A stretch of 64,000 nucleotides of DNA from Rhizobium grahamii CCGE 502 (GTDB lineage: Bacteria; Pseudomonadota; Alphaproteobacteria; Rhizobiales; Rhizobiaceae): positions 279,669 through 343,668 of the forward strand of contig NZ_AEYE02000003.1 of assembly GCF_000298315.2 (NCBI RefSeq). The letters run 5' to 3'. The translations under genes and the position numbers were made by a program. Of the stretch, positions 18,818-27,823 are shown piece by piece. The notes under the pieces were generated by a model. That model was not told the origin of the DNA. It saw only the letters and a list, made by a program, of their open reading frames with translations, and searched no databases. Positions within the stretch are counted from its first letter, which is position 1; each line of letters begins with the position of its first letter.

Positions 18818-19020
18818 GACTTCTCTCCCGCTATAACCTTCGCTGAGACAGGCGATCATATTTCCTTTTGAAAATCAAATGTCTTGCAGATCGCGGAAAT
18901 TCCTGTGCGTTCCCGTTGCAGCCCTTCCACTGCTGGCTGCGGTCGAAAACTTCTGTCATGATTCACGGCTATCACGCAGAGGTTTGAAGGCAATAGTGCG
19001 AGTCGGGATCGCGAGGGGCA

Positions 19021-20277
19021 GTGGAAGACAAGGTACCGTTGACAAGAAGCTTGATCGCACGCGTTCGGCAGGAACGCCCGGTTCTGCTGGTGGCGCTGCT
19101 GATCGCACTGATCGCTCTTGCCGCGGGCGTGAACAAGTGGGTCGTCCTCGGTCTTTTGCTATTGATGGTCATCACCGCCGTGTGGCACGCGGTTCCCTTC
19201 ATCCGAGAGGCGCCGCTTGAACCTGCTCCTGAGATTATCGAAACGCCGCCCAGCAGGTCGGGTGAAGTAACGGCGACGTTGGCCGCGCTCGACATGCCCG
19301 TCATGGTGCTTTCAAATGATGCCTCGGTGCTTTACCAAAATCGCGCTGCGGAAAAGGCGTTTGGCGAGGTTACGGTTGGTGCCCACATTTCCGCGCGCCT
19401 GCGCTCGCCGGGCGTCCTCGACATGATCGCCGAAACGATTGCGACCAACGCGCCGAACCAGATCGAGCATTCCGAGCGCCTGCCGTCCGAGCGCGTTTAC
19501 ATCGTCCGCAGCGCACCCGTGGAGTTGGATCGACAGCAGCCGACGGATGAACGCTTCTTCTTGGTCTCGTTTCGCGATATTTCCGAAGTCCGGCGCATCG
19601 ACCGCATGCGTTCCGACTTCGTCGCCAACGCCAGCCATGAGTTGCGGACGCCGCTGGCGTCCCTGCGAGGTTTCATCGAGACCATCCAGGGACCAGCAAA
19701 GAACGACGCGAAGGCGCAGGAGCGCTTTCTGGGTATCATGCTGGATCAGGCCACCCGCATGAGCCGTCTAGTCGACGACCTGCTTTCCCTTTCTCGGTTG
19801 GAGCTCAAGTCACATATCGCCCCGGATCAGAAGGTCGACCTGGTCCCCCTTCTCGGCCACGTCAGGGACTCGCTGGTGCCGCTTGCACATGACGTCGGTG
19901 TGGAGATCGCTCTGCATCTGCCGCAAGGCAAGGCAGAGGTGCTCGGCGACCGCGACGAGTTGGTTCAGGTATTTGAAAACCTGATGGAAAATGCCTGCAA
20001 ATACGGGCAGGAGGGGAAGACCGTCGATGTCTTCTTGAAGAATGGCTCGGGTGAACCTGTCGAGGTCACCGTGGTCGACAAGGGGCCGGGCATTCCTGCC
20101 GAGCACGTGCCCCGTCTGACCGAGCGATTCTATCGGGTGAGCATCGAGGATAGCCGTTCGAAGAAGGGCACGGGGCTGGGCCTTGCCATCGTCAAACACA
20201 TCCTGACCCGGCACCGCGCCCGGCTGATCGTCAAGTCGGAAGTCGGGAAGGGGACGAGCTTCACCGTGCGGTTTTGA
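19021..20277 (+). CDS. phoR: phosphate-sensing histidine kinase PhoR
   Basis: 418 residues from GTG 19021. Two close membrane helices (about 20-55, no real periplasmic sensor) precede a PAS domain (about 85-190). HisKA follows with His206 in NASHELRTPLASLRGF, and HATPase with ENLMENACKYG, VVDKGPGIPAEH and KGTGLGLAIVKH. This is standard PhoR architecture: it phosphorylates PhoB under phosphate limitation and is held inactive through the Pst complex and PhoU. It heads the pst cluster, with 198 bp carrying a PHO box before pstS. Confidence 0.95.
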   Translation: MEDKVPLTRSLIARVRQERPVLLVALLIALIALAAGVNKWVVLGLLLLMVITAVWHAVPFIREAPLEPAPEIIETPPSRSGEVTATLAALDMPVMVLSNDASVLYQNRAAEKAFGEVTVGAHISARLRSPGVLDMIAETIATNAPNQIEHSERLPSERVYIVRSAPVELDRQQPTDERFFLVSFRDISEVRRIDRMRSDFVANASHELRTPLASLRGFIETIQGPAKNDAKAQERFLGIMLDQATRMSRLVDDLLSLSRLELKSHIAPDQKVDLVPLLGHVRDSLVPLAHDVGVEIALHLPQGKAEVLGDRDELVQVFENLMENACKYGQEGKTVDVFLKNGSGEPVEVTVVDKGPGIPAEHVPRLTERFYRVSIEDSRSKKGTGLGLAIVKHILTRHRARLIVKSEVGKGTSFTVRF

Positions 20278-20339
20278 CATAAAACTGCAGGGACTTCGAC
20301 CATCGTCCATTCTTTGTGCTTTAAATTCAAATACATAAG

Positions 20340-20357
20340 CTGTCACAAATGTTTCGT
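20340..20357 (+). promoter_or_regulatory. PHO box upstream of pstS
   Basis: CTGTCACAAATGTTTCGT matches the E. coli PHO consensus of two CTGTCAT-type half sites spaced 11 bp in about 14 of 18 positions. It lies 118 bp before the pstS start in the phoR-pstS gap, the expected site for PhoB activation of the pst operon. Confidence 0.7.
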
Positions 20358-20475
20358 CAAAATGACATAAAAGCTCTAGTCATCAGGGGCTAAAGAGAGC
20401 GTGCCGCTGATGAGACGGCACCGCCAAAGGCCACTGAAGGCCGCACTCAGACCGCATTATGCCCGGGAGATTGTT

Positions 20476-21510
20476 ATGAACGCTTTTAAACTTACGGTCG
20501 CTGCACTTGCCGCTTCCGCCGCTTTTGCTGGCGCGGCTGTTGCTCGCGACCAGGTTCAGGTAGCCGGTTCCTCCACCGTCCTGCCTTACGCCAAGATCGT
20601 TGCCGAAACTTTCGGCGAAACCTTCACGGACTTCAAGACGCCGGTCGTTGAATCCGGCGGCACGGGCGCAGGCCTCAAGGAATTCTGCAAGGGCGTCGGC
20701 CCGGATAGCATCGACGTTGCCAACGCTTCGCGTCCGATCAACGCCAAGGAACTGGACGCCTGCAAGGCTGCTGGCGTAACCGACATCCAGGAAGTCAAGA
20801 TCGGTTATGACGGCATCGTCTTCGCAACCGACTCGTCCAACCCAGACGTTGCTTACGTTCCGGCCGACATCTACAAGGCTCTGGCCGCTCAGGTCGTCGT
20901 TGACGGTAAGCTCGTCGACAACCCGTACAAGAAGTGGTCGGAAGTCAACCCGGCTCTTCCCGCTGTTGATATCGCTGCCTACATCCCGGGCGAAAAGCAC
21001 GGCACCCGCGAAGTCTTCGAGCAGAACGTTCTCGCTGCTGGCTGCAAGGCTTCCGGCGCTCTCGACGTCATCAAGGCTGCGATCTCTGACGCTGCTGCCC
21101 AGACCAAGGCTTGCGTTGCAGTTCGTAAGGACGGCGCTGCTGTCGACATCGACGGCGACTATCCGGAAACCCTGGCACGCATCGCTGCCAACAAGACCGG
21201 CGTTGGCGTCTTCGGCCTTTCCTTCTATGAAAACAACGCCGACAAGCTGAAGGTTGCGACCGTCAACGGTATCGTTCCGTCGACCGAAACCATCTCCAAC
21301 GGCACCTATCCGGTTTCCCGTCCGCTGTTCTTCTACGTCAAGAAGGCACACCTCGGCGTTATCCCGGGCCTGAAGGAATACGTCAACTTCTTCGTTTCCG
21401 AGCAGATGATCGGCCCTGACAGCCCGCTCGTCGAGTACGGCCTCGTTGCCGCTCCGGACGCTGAACGCGACGCCATCCGCAAGAGCGTTGAAGACGGCAA
21501 GACCATGTAA
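20476..21510 (+). CDS. pstS: periplasmic phosphate-binding protein PstS
   Basis: 344 residues from ATG 20476 with GGGAGA six bases upstream. The signal peptide MNAFKLTVAALAASAAFAG ends near AVA-R (about residue 24). The mature protein has the phosphate-contact blocks VAGSSTVLPYA, VVESGGTGAGLKEFC, VANASRP and GTREVFEQN. It captures phosphate for PstCAB. Codon use is strongly biased (GCT, GTT, AAG), fitting a highly expressed gene. A perfect 12-bp hairpin follows its stop. Confidence 0.97.
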   Translation: MNAFKLTVAALAASAAFAGAAVARDQVQVAGSSTVLPYAKIVAETFGETFTDFKTPVVESGGTGAGLKEFCKGVGPDSIDVANASRPINAKELDACKAAGVTDIQEVKIGYDGIVFATDSSNPDVAYVPADIYKALAAQVVVDGKLVDNPYKKWSEVNPALPAVDIAAYIPGEKHGTREVFEQNVLAAGCKASGALDVIKAAISDAAAQTKACVAVRKDGAAVDIDGDYPETLARIAANKTGVGVFGLSFYENNADKLKVATVNGIVPSTETISNGTYPVSRPLFFYVKKAHLGVIPGLKEYVNFFVSEQMIGPDSPLVEYGLVAAPDAERDAIRKSVEDGKTM

Positions 21511-21518
21511 TGACCTTT

Positions 21519-21546
21519 GCCGGCGCGATCACCAGATCGCGCCGGC
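21519..21546 (+). other. strong intercistronic hairpin after pstS
   Basis: GCCGGCGCGATC (21519-21530), loop ACCA, GATCGCGCCGGC (21535-21546): a perfect 12-bp stem 8 bp after the pstS stop, with no T-run. It is probably a processing or stabiliser structure that lets pstS be made in excess of the membrane components. Confidence 0.7.
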
Positions 21547-21659
21547 ATTGCCTTGTTCCCGCCGCTGGGACGAGGTTTGAACTTCTCCAAGTTTGAGAGC
21601 CGGATCGGTCTGCCTGCCGCTTCCGCTTTTGGAGTCAAAGGGCCTGGGGACCTAAACGA

Positions 21660-23141
21660 ATGGGTACATCCATCATTCTCTTGTGCCTCGTGGTACTTGG
21701 CGCCGTTGCATATCTTGCAGCGCGCAGCCGTGCTACGGCACTTGCCGGGGGCAAGTCCTCCGCACTGCATTCGCGACCGGGTTACTATGGCGTCTATGCC
21801 GCAATCTGGGCGATGCTGCCTGCACTTATCCTGCTGTGCGCCTGGCTGGCGATCAGCCCTTCAATCATTGAATCTTCCGTCCGTGGTGCCTTCCTGGATG
21901 ACGTAAAGGCCCAACCGGCCGCACAGCAGAACCTGAACTACGGCATGGTCAGCGCCATCGCGCGGGGCTTGCCGCTGCTCACTGCTGACGAGGTTGCCGG
22001 TGCTGCCGGCGATCCGGCCGGCCTCCAGGCAAAGCTTGCCGCAAAAGGCGTTCCGCTCGCCGGTCCGCCTCAGCCCTACATGATTGAGGCGGCGCAGAAG
22101 CTGAATGCAGAATCCGGCTCCAGCCGCCTCGTGATGACGGCGCTGGTTCTCGTCGTTGCCGTCGCTGGCGCCTTTTATGCGCTTCGCGAAGTCGCTCCGC
22201 GGTTCCGCGCCCGAAACCGCGTCGAGCGCGTCATGCTCTGGGGCCTGCTCCTGGCATCGTCGATCGCCATCCTGACGACGATCGGTATCGTTCTGTCGAT
22301 GCTGACGGAAGCGGCCCACTTCTTCGCGGCTGTTCCCGCTGCAGACTTCTTCTTCGGGACGGTATGGGATCCGCGCTTCGCCGGTGCCGGCAGCTCGTCC
22401 TTCGGGCAATTCGGCTTGATCCCGCTGTTGCTCGGTACGCTCTATATTGGCTTCGTTGCAATGCTGGTGGCGGTACCAGTCGGTCTCTTCGCGGCGATCT
22501 ACATGGCTGAGTACGCCGCTCCCAGGGTCCGCTCGATCGCAAAGCCGCTGCTCGAAGTTCTCGCCGGTATTCCGACGATCGTCTACGGCTTCTTCGCCCT
22601 CGTCACCGTCGGTCCGTTCCTGCGCGATTTGTCTTCTCAGGTGAGCGGCCTCCTTTCCGGTAACTACACGAACTTCATTCAGGCGCAGAGCGTTCTGACT
22701 GCGGGTATCGTCATGGGCATCATGCTGATCCCGTACGTTTCGTCGCTGTCGGACGATATCATCACCGCGGTGCCGCGTGCGCTTCGTGACGGTTCGCTCG
22801 GTCTCGGTGCGACGCGCTCGGAAACGATCAAGAAGGTCGTGCTTCCCGCAGCGCTTCCCGGCATCGTCGGCGCGCTTCTGATGACGGCCTCGCGTGCGAT
22901 CGGTGAAACCATGATCGTCGTGCTGGCGGCAGGCGTTGCTGCCCGCATCCAGATCAATCCTTTCGAGCCGATGACGACAGTGACGGTCAAGATCGTCAAT
23001 CAGCTGACAGGCGACCTTGAATTTACCTCGCCGCAGACGCTGGTTGCCTTCGCCCTCGGCATCACGCTGTTCTTCATCACGCTTTGCCTCAACATCTACG
23101 CGCTCTACATCGTGCGCAAATACCGGGAGCAGTACGAATGA
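21660..23141 (+). CDS. pstC: phosphate ABC transporter permease PstC
   Basis: 493 residues, longer than E. coli PstC (about 320) by an N-terminal region with two membrane helices and a periplasmic stretch (about 1-165), as is usual in alphaproteobacteria. The C-terminal BPD_transp_1 core carries YMAEYAAPRVRSIAKPLLEVLAGIPTIVYGF split over about 280-310, and the EAA-type loop LRDGSLGLGATRSETIKKV. It partners PstA. The last codons overlap the pstA start (ATGA). Confidence 0.95.
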   Translation: MGTSIILLCLVVLGAVAYLAARSRATALAGGKSSALHSRPGYYGVYAAIWAMLPALILLCAWLAISPSIIESSVRGAFLDDVKAQPAAQQNLNYGMVSAIARGLPLLTADEVAGAAGDPAGLQAKLAAKGVPLAGPPQPYMIEAAQKLNAESGSSRLVMTALVLVVAVAGAFYALREVAPRFRARNRVERVMLWGLLLASSIAILTTIGIVLSMLTEAAHFFAAVPAADFFFGTVWDPRFAGAGSSSFGQFGLIPLLLGTLYIGFVAMLVAVPVGLFAAIYMAEYAAPRVRSIAKPLLEVLAGIPTIVYGFFALVTVGPFLRDLSSQVSGLLSGNYTNFIQAQSVLTAGIVMGIMLIPYVSSLSDDIITAVPRALRDGSLGLGATRSETIKKVVLPAALPGIVGALLMTASRAIGETMIVVLAAGVAARIQINPFEPMTTVTVKIVNQLTGDLEFTSPQTLVAFALGITLFFITLCLNIYALYIVRKYREQYE

Positions 23142-24460
23142 CGGATATTGTTTCTCCGGTTCAAGGCGTTGTCGTCTCGAAGGCGCCTGAACGTCGCGAC
23201 ATCGGCCTGAAGCGCCGCTATGCCGCGGAACGTCGGTTCCGGGCCTATGGGATTGCCGCAATCTCCTTTGGCTTGATCTTCCTGGCAATCCTGCTGACGA
23301 GCGTTATCAGCAAAGGCTATACGGCCTTTCAGCAGACGGCGATCACGCTGCCGATCGAGTTCAGCGAGAAAACGATCGACCCAAACAACAAGCGAGCGAC
23401 CGATCCCTCGGTGCTGGTTGCTGCGAACTACGCGCCTCTCATCCGCGACGCGATGATCAAGGCGCTCAACCTCAATCCGTCGAGCCGTCCGGATCTTCGT
23501 GACGCGGCCGCGATGATCTCGAAGGGTGCGCCGATCCAGCTGCGCGACATGGTCGTCGCCGACCCGTCGCTGATCGGCAAGACGGTCAATGTCACGCTGC
23601 TTGCGGACGCCAATATCGACTCCGCCAACAAGGGCCAGATCGATCTCAAGGTGGACGAAAAGAACCGCAAGGTGAACGACAAGCAGGTTGGCTGGATGAA
23701 CCAGCTGGCCGCCGATGGCACCCTTCACAAGAAGTTCAACACCGGCCTCTTCGTCAACGGCAACTCCAGCCGTCCGGAAGCTGCGGGCCTCGGCGTTGCG
23801 CTGATAGGTTCGCTCTACCTGATGCTGATCGTGCTCGCGCTCTCGCTGCCGATCGGTGTCGCCGCTTCGATCTATCTCGAAGAGTTTGCGCCGAAGAACA
23901 AGCTGACCGACCTGATCGAGGTGAACATCAACAACCTCGCGGCTGTTCCCTCGATCGTCTACGGTCTGCTCGGTCTTGCCGTCTTCATCAACTTCGCAGG
24001 CCTGCCGCGCTCCGCGTCGCTGGTCGGCGGTCTGGTGCTGTCGCTGATGACCCTGCCGACGATCATCATCGCGACGCGCGCAGCGCTCCGCGCCGTGCCG
24101 CCGTCAATCCGCGCGGCTGCCCTTGGTCTCGGTGCCTCGAAGATGCAGATGGTGTTCCACCACGTCCTGCCGCTCGCGATGCCCGGCATCCTGACCGGCA
24201 CGATCATCGGCCTGGCACATGCACTCGGCGAGACGGCTCCGCTGCTCTTGATCGGCATGGTCGCCTTCGTCGCCAACGCACCGGCAACGCCGATGGAGCC
24301 TTCGACGGCCCTGCCGGTGCAGGTCTACATGTGGGCCAACGAAGCCGAGCGTGCCTTCGTCGAGCGCACATCGGGTGCCATCATCGTCCTGCTCCTGTTC
24401 CTGGTCGTCATGAACTTCGGAGCCATTCTCTTGCGTCGTCGCTTTGAGCGCCGCTGGTAA
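23138..24460 (+). CDS. pstA: phosphate ABC transporter permease PstA
   Basis: 440 residues from ATG 23138, overlapping the pstC stop by 4 bases. TM1 follows a basic cytoplasmic start, then a roughly 190-residue extracytoplasmic insert typical of alphaproteobacterial PstA. The permease core has [35 protein letters not shown] and the EAA loop [20 protein letters not shown]. It forms the translocation channel with PstC. Confidence 0.95.
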   Translation: MTDIVSPVQGVVVSKAPERRDIGLKRRYAAERRFRAYGIAAISFGLIFLAILLTSVISKGYTAFQQTAITLPIEFSEKTIDPNNKRATDPSVLVAANYAPLIRDAMIKALNLNPSSRPDLRDAAAMISKGAPIQLRDMVVADPSLIGKTVNVTLLADANIDSANKGQIDLKVDEKNRKVNDKQVGWMNQLAADGTLHKKFNTGLFVNGNSSRPEAAGLGVALIGSLYLMLIVLALSLPIGVAASIYLEEFAPKNKLTDLIEVNINNLAAVPSIVYGLLGLAVFINFAGLPRSASLVGGLVLSLMTLPTIIIATRAALRAVPPSIRAAALGLGASKMQMVFHHVLPLAMPGILTGTIIGLAHALGETAPLLLIGMVAFVANAPATPMEPSTALPVQVYMWANEAERAFVERTSGAIIVLLLFLVVMNFGAILLRRRFERRW

Positions 24461-24474
24461 ACGGAGTAGACATT

Positions 24475-25290
24475 ATGAACATGTTGACGGAAGCAGCAGT
24501 TGAGAAGGCGCTGGATCAGAAGATGAATACCGTTCCTTATAAGATGATCGGCCAGGACGTCTCGGTTTACTACGGCGAAAAGCGTGCGCTTTTCGATGTG
24601 AAGCTGAACATTCGCGAAAACACGGTGACAGCATTGATCGGCCCGTCCGGTTGCGGCAAGTCCACCTTCCTGCGCAGCCTGAACCGCATGAATGACACGA
24701 TCGATGGTTGCCGCGTGACCGGCAAGATCACGCTCGATGGTGACGATATCTACGATCCGGATATCGATGTCGTGGAGCTCCGCGCTCGCGTCGGCATGGT
24801 GTTCCAGAAGCCGAACCCGTTCCCGAAGACGATCTACGAGAACGTCGCATACGGCCCGCGCATCCATGGTCTTGCTAAGTCGAAGGCCGACATGGACCAG
24901 ATCGTCGAGGTCAGCCTGCAGCGCGCCGGTCTGTGGAACGAGGTGAAGGATCGCGTTCACGAAGCCGGCACCGGCCTTTCCGGTGGTCAGCAGCAGCGTC
25001 TCTGCATCGCCCGCGCCGTTGCCGTCAGCCCGGAAGTGATTCTGATGGACGAGCCGTGCTCGGCTCTCGATCCGATCGCCACGGCAAAGGTCGAGGAGCT
25101 GATCCACGAGCTTCGCGAAAACTACACGATCGTCATCGTGACGCACTCGATGCAGCAGGCCGCCCGCGTTTCGCAGCGCACGGCCATGTTCCACCTCGGC
25201 AATCTCGTCGAGGAGAACGACACCGACAAGATGTTCACCAACCCGGACGACCCGCGCACCCAGGACTACATCATGGGTCGCTTCGGTTGA
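24475..25290 (+). CDS. pstB: phosphate ABC transporter ATPase PstB
   Basis: 271 residues with Walker [10 protein letters not shown] (about 59-67), Q-loop [16 protein letters not shown], signature [14 protein letters not shown], Walker [14 protein letters not shown] and switch His in [12 protein letters not shown]. It starts 14 bp after pstA with GGAG upstream. It powers phosphate import and is part of the Pst-PhoU signalling complex. Confidence 0.97.
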   Translation: MNMLTEAAVEKALDQKMNTVPYKMIGQDVSVYYGEKRALFDVKLNIRENTVTALIGPSGCGKSTFLRSLNRMNDTIDGCRVTGKITLDGDDIYDPDIDVVELRARVGMVFQKPNPFPKTIYENVAYGPRIHGLAKSKADMDQIVEVSLQRAGLWNEVKDRVHEAGTGLSGGQQQRLCIARAVAVSPEVILMDEPCSALDPIATAKVEELIHELRENYTIVIVTHSMQQAARVSQRTAMFHLGNLVEENDTDKMFTNPDDPRTQDYIMGRFG

Positions 25291-25333
25291 TCGCCGACGA
25301 CGGTAACACTCACGACATTCAAGGATGATCCCT

Positions 25334-26047
25334 ATGGCATCGACACATATCTTTTCTGCGTATGACGATGATTTGAAGTTTCTGACGCGCCGTATCTCGG
25401 AAATGGGCGGCCTGGCCGAGCAGATGGTTTCGGATGCGGTTCGCGCCCTTGTCAACGGCGACACGGCCCTGGCCCAGAAGGTCATCTCCGACGACGTGAT
25501 CCTCGATCACGCCGAACGCGAGGTTGGTGACAAGGCGATCGTTACCATCGCCCGTCGCCAGCCCATGGCCGCCGACCTTCGCGAGATCATGGGTTCGATC
25601 CGCATCGCGGCTGACCTCGAGCGCGTCGGCGATCTTGGCAAGAACACCGCCAAGCGCGTTATCGCCGTGCAGAGCGCCGGCGTCCCGCGCAAGCTCGCCC
25701 GCGGCCTTGAGCACCTCTCCGAACTGGCGCTCGTCCAGCTCAAGGAAGTACTCGATGTCTATACGAGCCGCGCTGCCGACAAGGCAAAGTCGATCCGTGA
25801 GCGCGACGAGGAAATCGACGCGATGTACACCTCGCTGTTCCGCGAGATGCTCACCTACATGATGGAAGATCCGCGCAACATTACCAGCTGCACGCATCTC
25901 CTGTTCTGCGCCAAGAACATCGAGCGTATCGGCGACCATGCCACCAACATTGCCGAGACTATCTACTACATGGCCACCGGTGCCCAGCCGGAAGGCGAAC
26001 GTCCGAAGGACGATACCGCCAACACCGTCGGCGCTGTCACCGAATAA
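25334..26047 (+). CDS. phoU: phosphate signalling regulator PhoU
   Basis: 237 residues from ATG 25334 (AAGGA 8 bases upstream; ATG 25325 overlaps the ribosome site). Two repeated three-helix PhoU domains carry metal-binding motifs of the E/D-x3-D type: RIAADLERVGDLGKNTAKR in the first repeat and CAKNIERIGDHATNIAE in the second. It links Pst transport to PhoR and dampens the Pho response when phosphate is plentiful. Confidence 0.95.
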   Translation: MASTHIFSAYDDDLKFLTRRISEMGGLAEQMVSDAVRALVNGDTALAQKVISDDVILDHAEREVGDKAIVTIARRQPMAADLREIMGSIRIAADLERVGDLGKNTAKRVIAVQSAGVPRKLARGLEHLSELALVQLKEVLDVYTSRAADKAKSIRERDEEIDAMYTSLFREMLTYMMEDPRNITSCTHLLFCAKNIERIGDHATNIAETIYYMATGAQPEGERPKDDTANTVGAVTE

Positions 26048-26083
26048 TCGTTCTGCGACCGCGCCCCCAGGAGACCGAAACGA

Positions 26084-26767
26084 ATGATCCCAAAAGTAGC
26101 AGTCGTCGAAGACGAGGAAGCACTGAGCGTGCTTCTCCGTTATAACCTTGAGGCTGAAGGTTTCGAGGTCGATACCATCCTGCGCGGCGACGAGGCCGAG
26201 ATCCGGTTGCAGGAACGGACCCCGGACATCCTGATCCTCGATTGGATGCTGCCTGGCGTATCCGGCATCGAACTCTGCCGTCGTCTGCGTATGCGGCCGG
26301 AGACCGAGCGCCTGCCGATCATCATGCTGACGGCGCGTGGCGAAGAAAGCGAACGTGTTCGCGGCCTCTCCACCGGTGCCGACGATTACGTGGTCAAGCC
26401 GTTTTCGACGCCGGAGCTGGTTGCTCGCGTCAAGGCGATGCTTCGCCGCGCCAAGCCGGAAGTGCTCTCGACGCTGCTGAAGTGCGGCGACATCGAGCTC
26501 GACCGCGAGACGCATCGCGTACATCGCAAGAGCCGCGAAGTCCGCCTCGGCCCGACCGAGTTCCGCCTTCTCGAGTTCCTGATGGCGTCCCCCGGGCGCG
26601 TCTTTTCGCGCTCGCAATTGCTTGATGGCGTCTGGGGTCATGACATCTATGTCGACGAACGCACCGTCGATGTCCATGTCGGTCGCCTGCGCAAGGCGCT
26701 GAACTTCTCCAACATGCAGGACGTCATCCGCACCGTTCGCGGCGCCGGCTATTCCATGGAAGCCTAG
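26084..26767 (+). CDS. phoB: phosphate regulon response regulator PhoB
   Basis: 227 residues. The receiver has Asp10, Glu11 and phospho-acceptor Asp53 (ILDWMLPGVSG), the Thr in IIMLTARGEE and Lys in DYVVKPFSTPEL. The OmpR-type winged helix includes LGPTEFRLLEFLM, VDERTVDVHVGRLRKAL and the wing IRTVRGAGYSM. It is the last gene of the pho-pst cluster, 36 bp after phoU, and is followed by a rho-independent terminator. Confidence 0.97.
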   Translation: MIPKVAVVEDEEALSVLLRYNLEAEGFEVDTILRGDEAEIRLQERTPDILILDWMLPGVSGIELCRRLRMRPETERLPIIMLTARGEESERVRGLSTGADDYVVKPFSTPELVARVKAMLRRAKPEVLSTLLKCGDIELDRETHRVHRKSREVRLGPTEFRLLEFLMASPGRVFSRSQLLDGVWGHDIYVDERTVDVHVGRLRKALNFSNMQDVIRTVRGAGYSMEA

Positions 26768-26812
26768 CTTTTCCCGGAAAGACCGAGCGACTTTCATAAA
26801 ATTTCACAAACG

Positions 26813-26838
26813 AAAACGGGCCCGCGTGGGCCCGTTTT
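26813..26838 (+). terminator. bidirectional rho-independent terminator between phoB and gcrA
   Basis: AAAACGGGCCC (26813-26823), loop GCGT, GGGCCCGTTTT (26828-26838): a perfect 11-bp stem with a T-run on the plus strand and A-run on the other side, so it can serve both convergent genes. Confidence 0.92.
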
Positions 26839-26863
26839 CTTGTGTCCTTATCCGGCTTCCGGG

Positions 26864-27397
26864 TCAGGCGACCCGGCTGGCTGCCTTGCGGCGTTCGTTG
26901 ACCGGCTGATACGCCATACGCTGGTGGTACGTGCAGTAGGGGGAGTTGTCCGGGGACTCGCAGCCGCAGAAGTGGAAGTCGTCCTTCAGCGGATCGCCGA
27001 CTGGCCACTTGCAGGTGCGTTCGGTCAGTTCCGTCAGGCCGAGGCGACGCGAAATCGGAACGACGACGTTTGCGGCCGGACGATACCGGACTTCCTCGAT
27101 CGCATCGATCTCGACTTCTTCCTTGAGCATCGTCGCACCCTGCTGGCGGGTGACGGTGCGCGTGGCGACGCGAGACGCATAGTTCGGAGCGCGGGGCGCG
27201 GACGTCGTGCGCTTGGGCGTCCTGACAGTCGTCGTCGAGCCCCCGGCCTTGGCGCGGCCGGGCAAACTCAAACGGTGGACTTTGCCAATGACGGCGTTGC
27301 GGCTTACGCCGCCAAGTTGTGCTGCGATCTGGCTGGCGCTAAGGCCCTCGGACCAAAGCTTCTTCAGTTTTTCAACGCGCTCGTCTGTCCAGTTCAT
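26864..27397 (-). CDS. gcrA: GcrA cell-cycle regulator
   Basis: 177 residues. The N-terminal helix-turn-helix (about 1-48) includes WTDERVEKLKKLWSEGLSAS and NAVIGKVHRLSLPGR. A basic linker follows, then the sigma70-interacting C-terminal domain with ERTCKWPVGDP and the Cys-rich FCGCESPDNSPYCTYHQRMAY. GcrA works with sigma70 at promoters carrying CcrM-methylated GANTC sites. Its own upstream region has an unusual density of GANTC. The start ATG 27397 has GGAG 9 bases upstream. Confidence 0.96.
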   Translation of the reverse strand: MNWTDERVEKLKKLWSEGLSASQIAAQLGGVSRNAVIGKVHRLSLPGRAKAGGSTTTVRTPKRTTSAPRAPNYASRVATRTVTRQQGATMLKEEVEIDAIEEVRYRPAANVVVPISRRLGLTELTERTCKWPVGDPLKDDFHFCGCESPDNSPYCTYHQRMAYQPVNERRKAASRVA

Positions 27398-27700
27398 GCC
27401 CCTGTCTCCGCCTTATTAGCGTTGGTGTAGGCAGAATCCTTCACCGTTGCCCCGGACGTATCCGAGGCAAGAAACGCTTGCTCGATTTTGGTGACTAGTT
27501 CCGCCGCATGCAGTCTAGTAATTGAGTTTTAACCTAGTGTGAGGCTGACTCCGTGACAAGAGTCGGTTGAATCCCGGCGAATCGAATTTCAAGTTTTCCC
27601 CAACTTGCTGGACGGCAGAGTCATTTCTGCAACATTAGTTGTTGATAGGTCCACCGCCTCCGGATGGCGGCTTGACGCATGCCGTAAAAGCTCAGTTTTG

Positions 27701-27729
27701 TTGACATTGCAGTGCGAAAAGTAAATAGT
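27701..27729 (+). promoter_or_regulatory. candidate sigma70 promoter for argD
   Basis: A perfect TTGACA (-35) at 27701-27706 is followed by the AT-rich TAAATAGT about 15-18 bp downstream as -10. It lies 95 bp before the argD start codon and directly ahead of a GC hairpin. Confidence 0.45.
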
Positions 27730-27736
27730 GCTACTC

Positions 27737-27757
27737 GCCGCCGAAAGGCGGCATTTT
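27737..27757 (+). terminator. terminator-like hairpin in the argD leader
   Basis: GCCGCC (27737-27742), loop GAAA, GGCGGC (27747-27752), then ATTTTT. It has the form of a rho-independent terminator with a stable GNRA loop, but lies upstream of argD. It could end a transcript coming from the gcrA-argD gap or form a 5' hairpin on the argD mRNA. Confidence 0.65.
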
Positions 27758-27823
27758 TAATTTTCCGGACCTGCTTTCCTTAGCCGGAGTCCGGCCGCAG
27801 AATCTATGACAGGAGATCGCGCC

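Larger units (their letters stand above)
27434..27804. promoter_or_regulatory. cluster of eight GANTC (CcrM) sites in the gcrA-argD intergenic region
   Basis: GANTC occurs at 27434, 27547, 27560, 27569, 27579, 27618, 27787 and 27800. That is eight in the 426 bp between gcrA and argD, against about 1.7 expected by chance; four lie within 37 bp at 13-, 9- and 10-bp steps. GANTC is the CcrM methylation target read by GcrA. The region is the promoter zone of both divergent genes and is otherwise noncoding. Confidence 0.75.

Noticed and set aside
21861-23288. Long minus-strand open frame across pstC
   Set aside because: Shadow of pstC; the plus strand is a clear permease.
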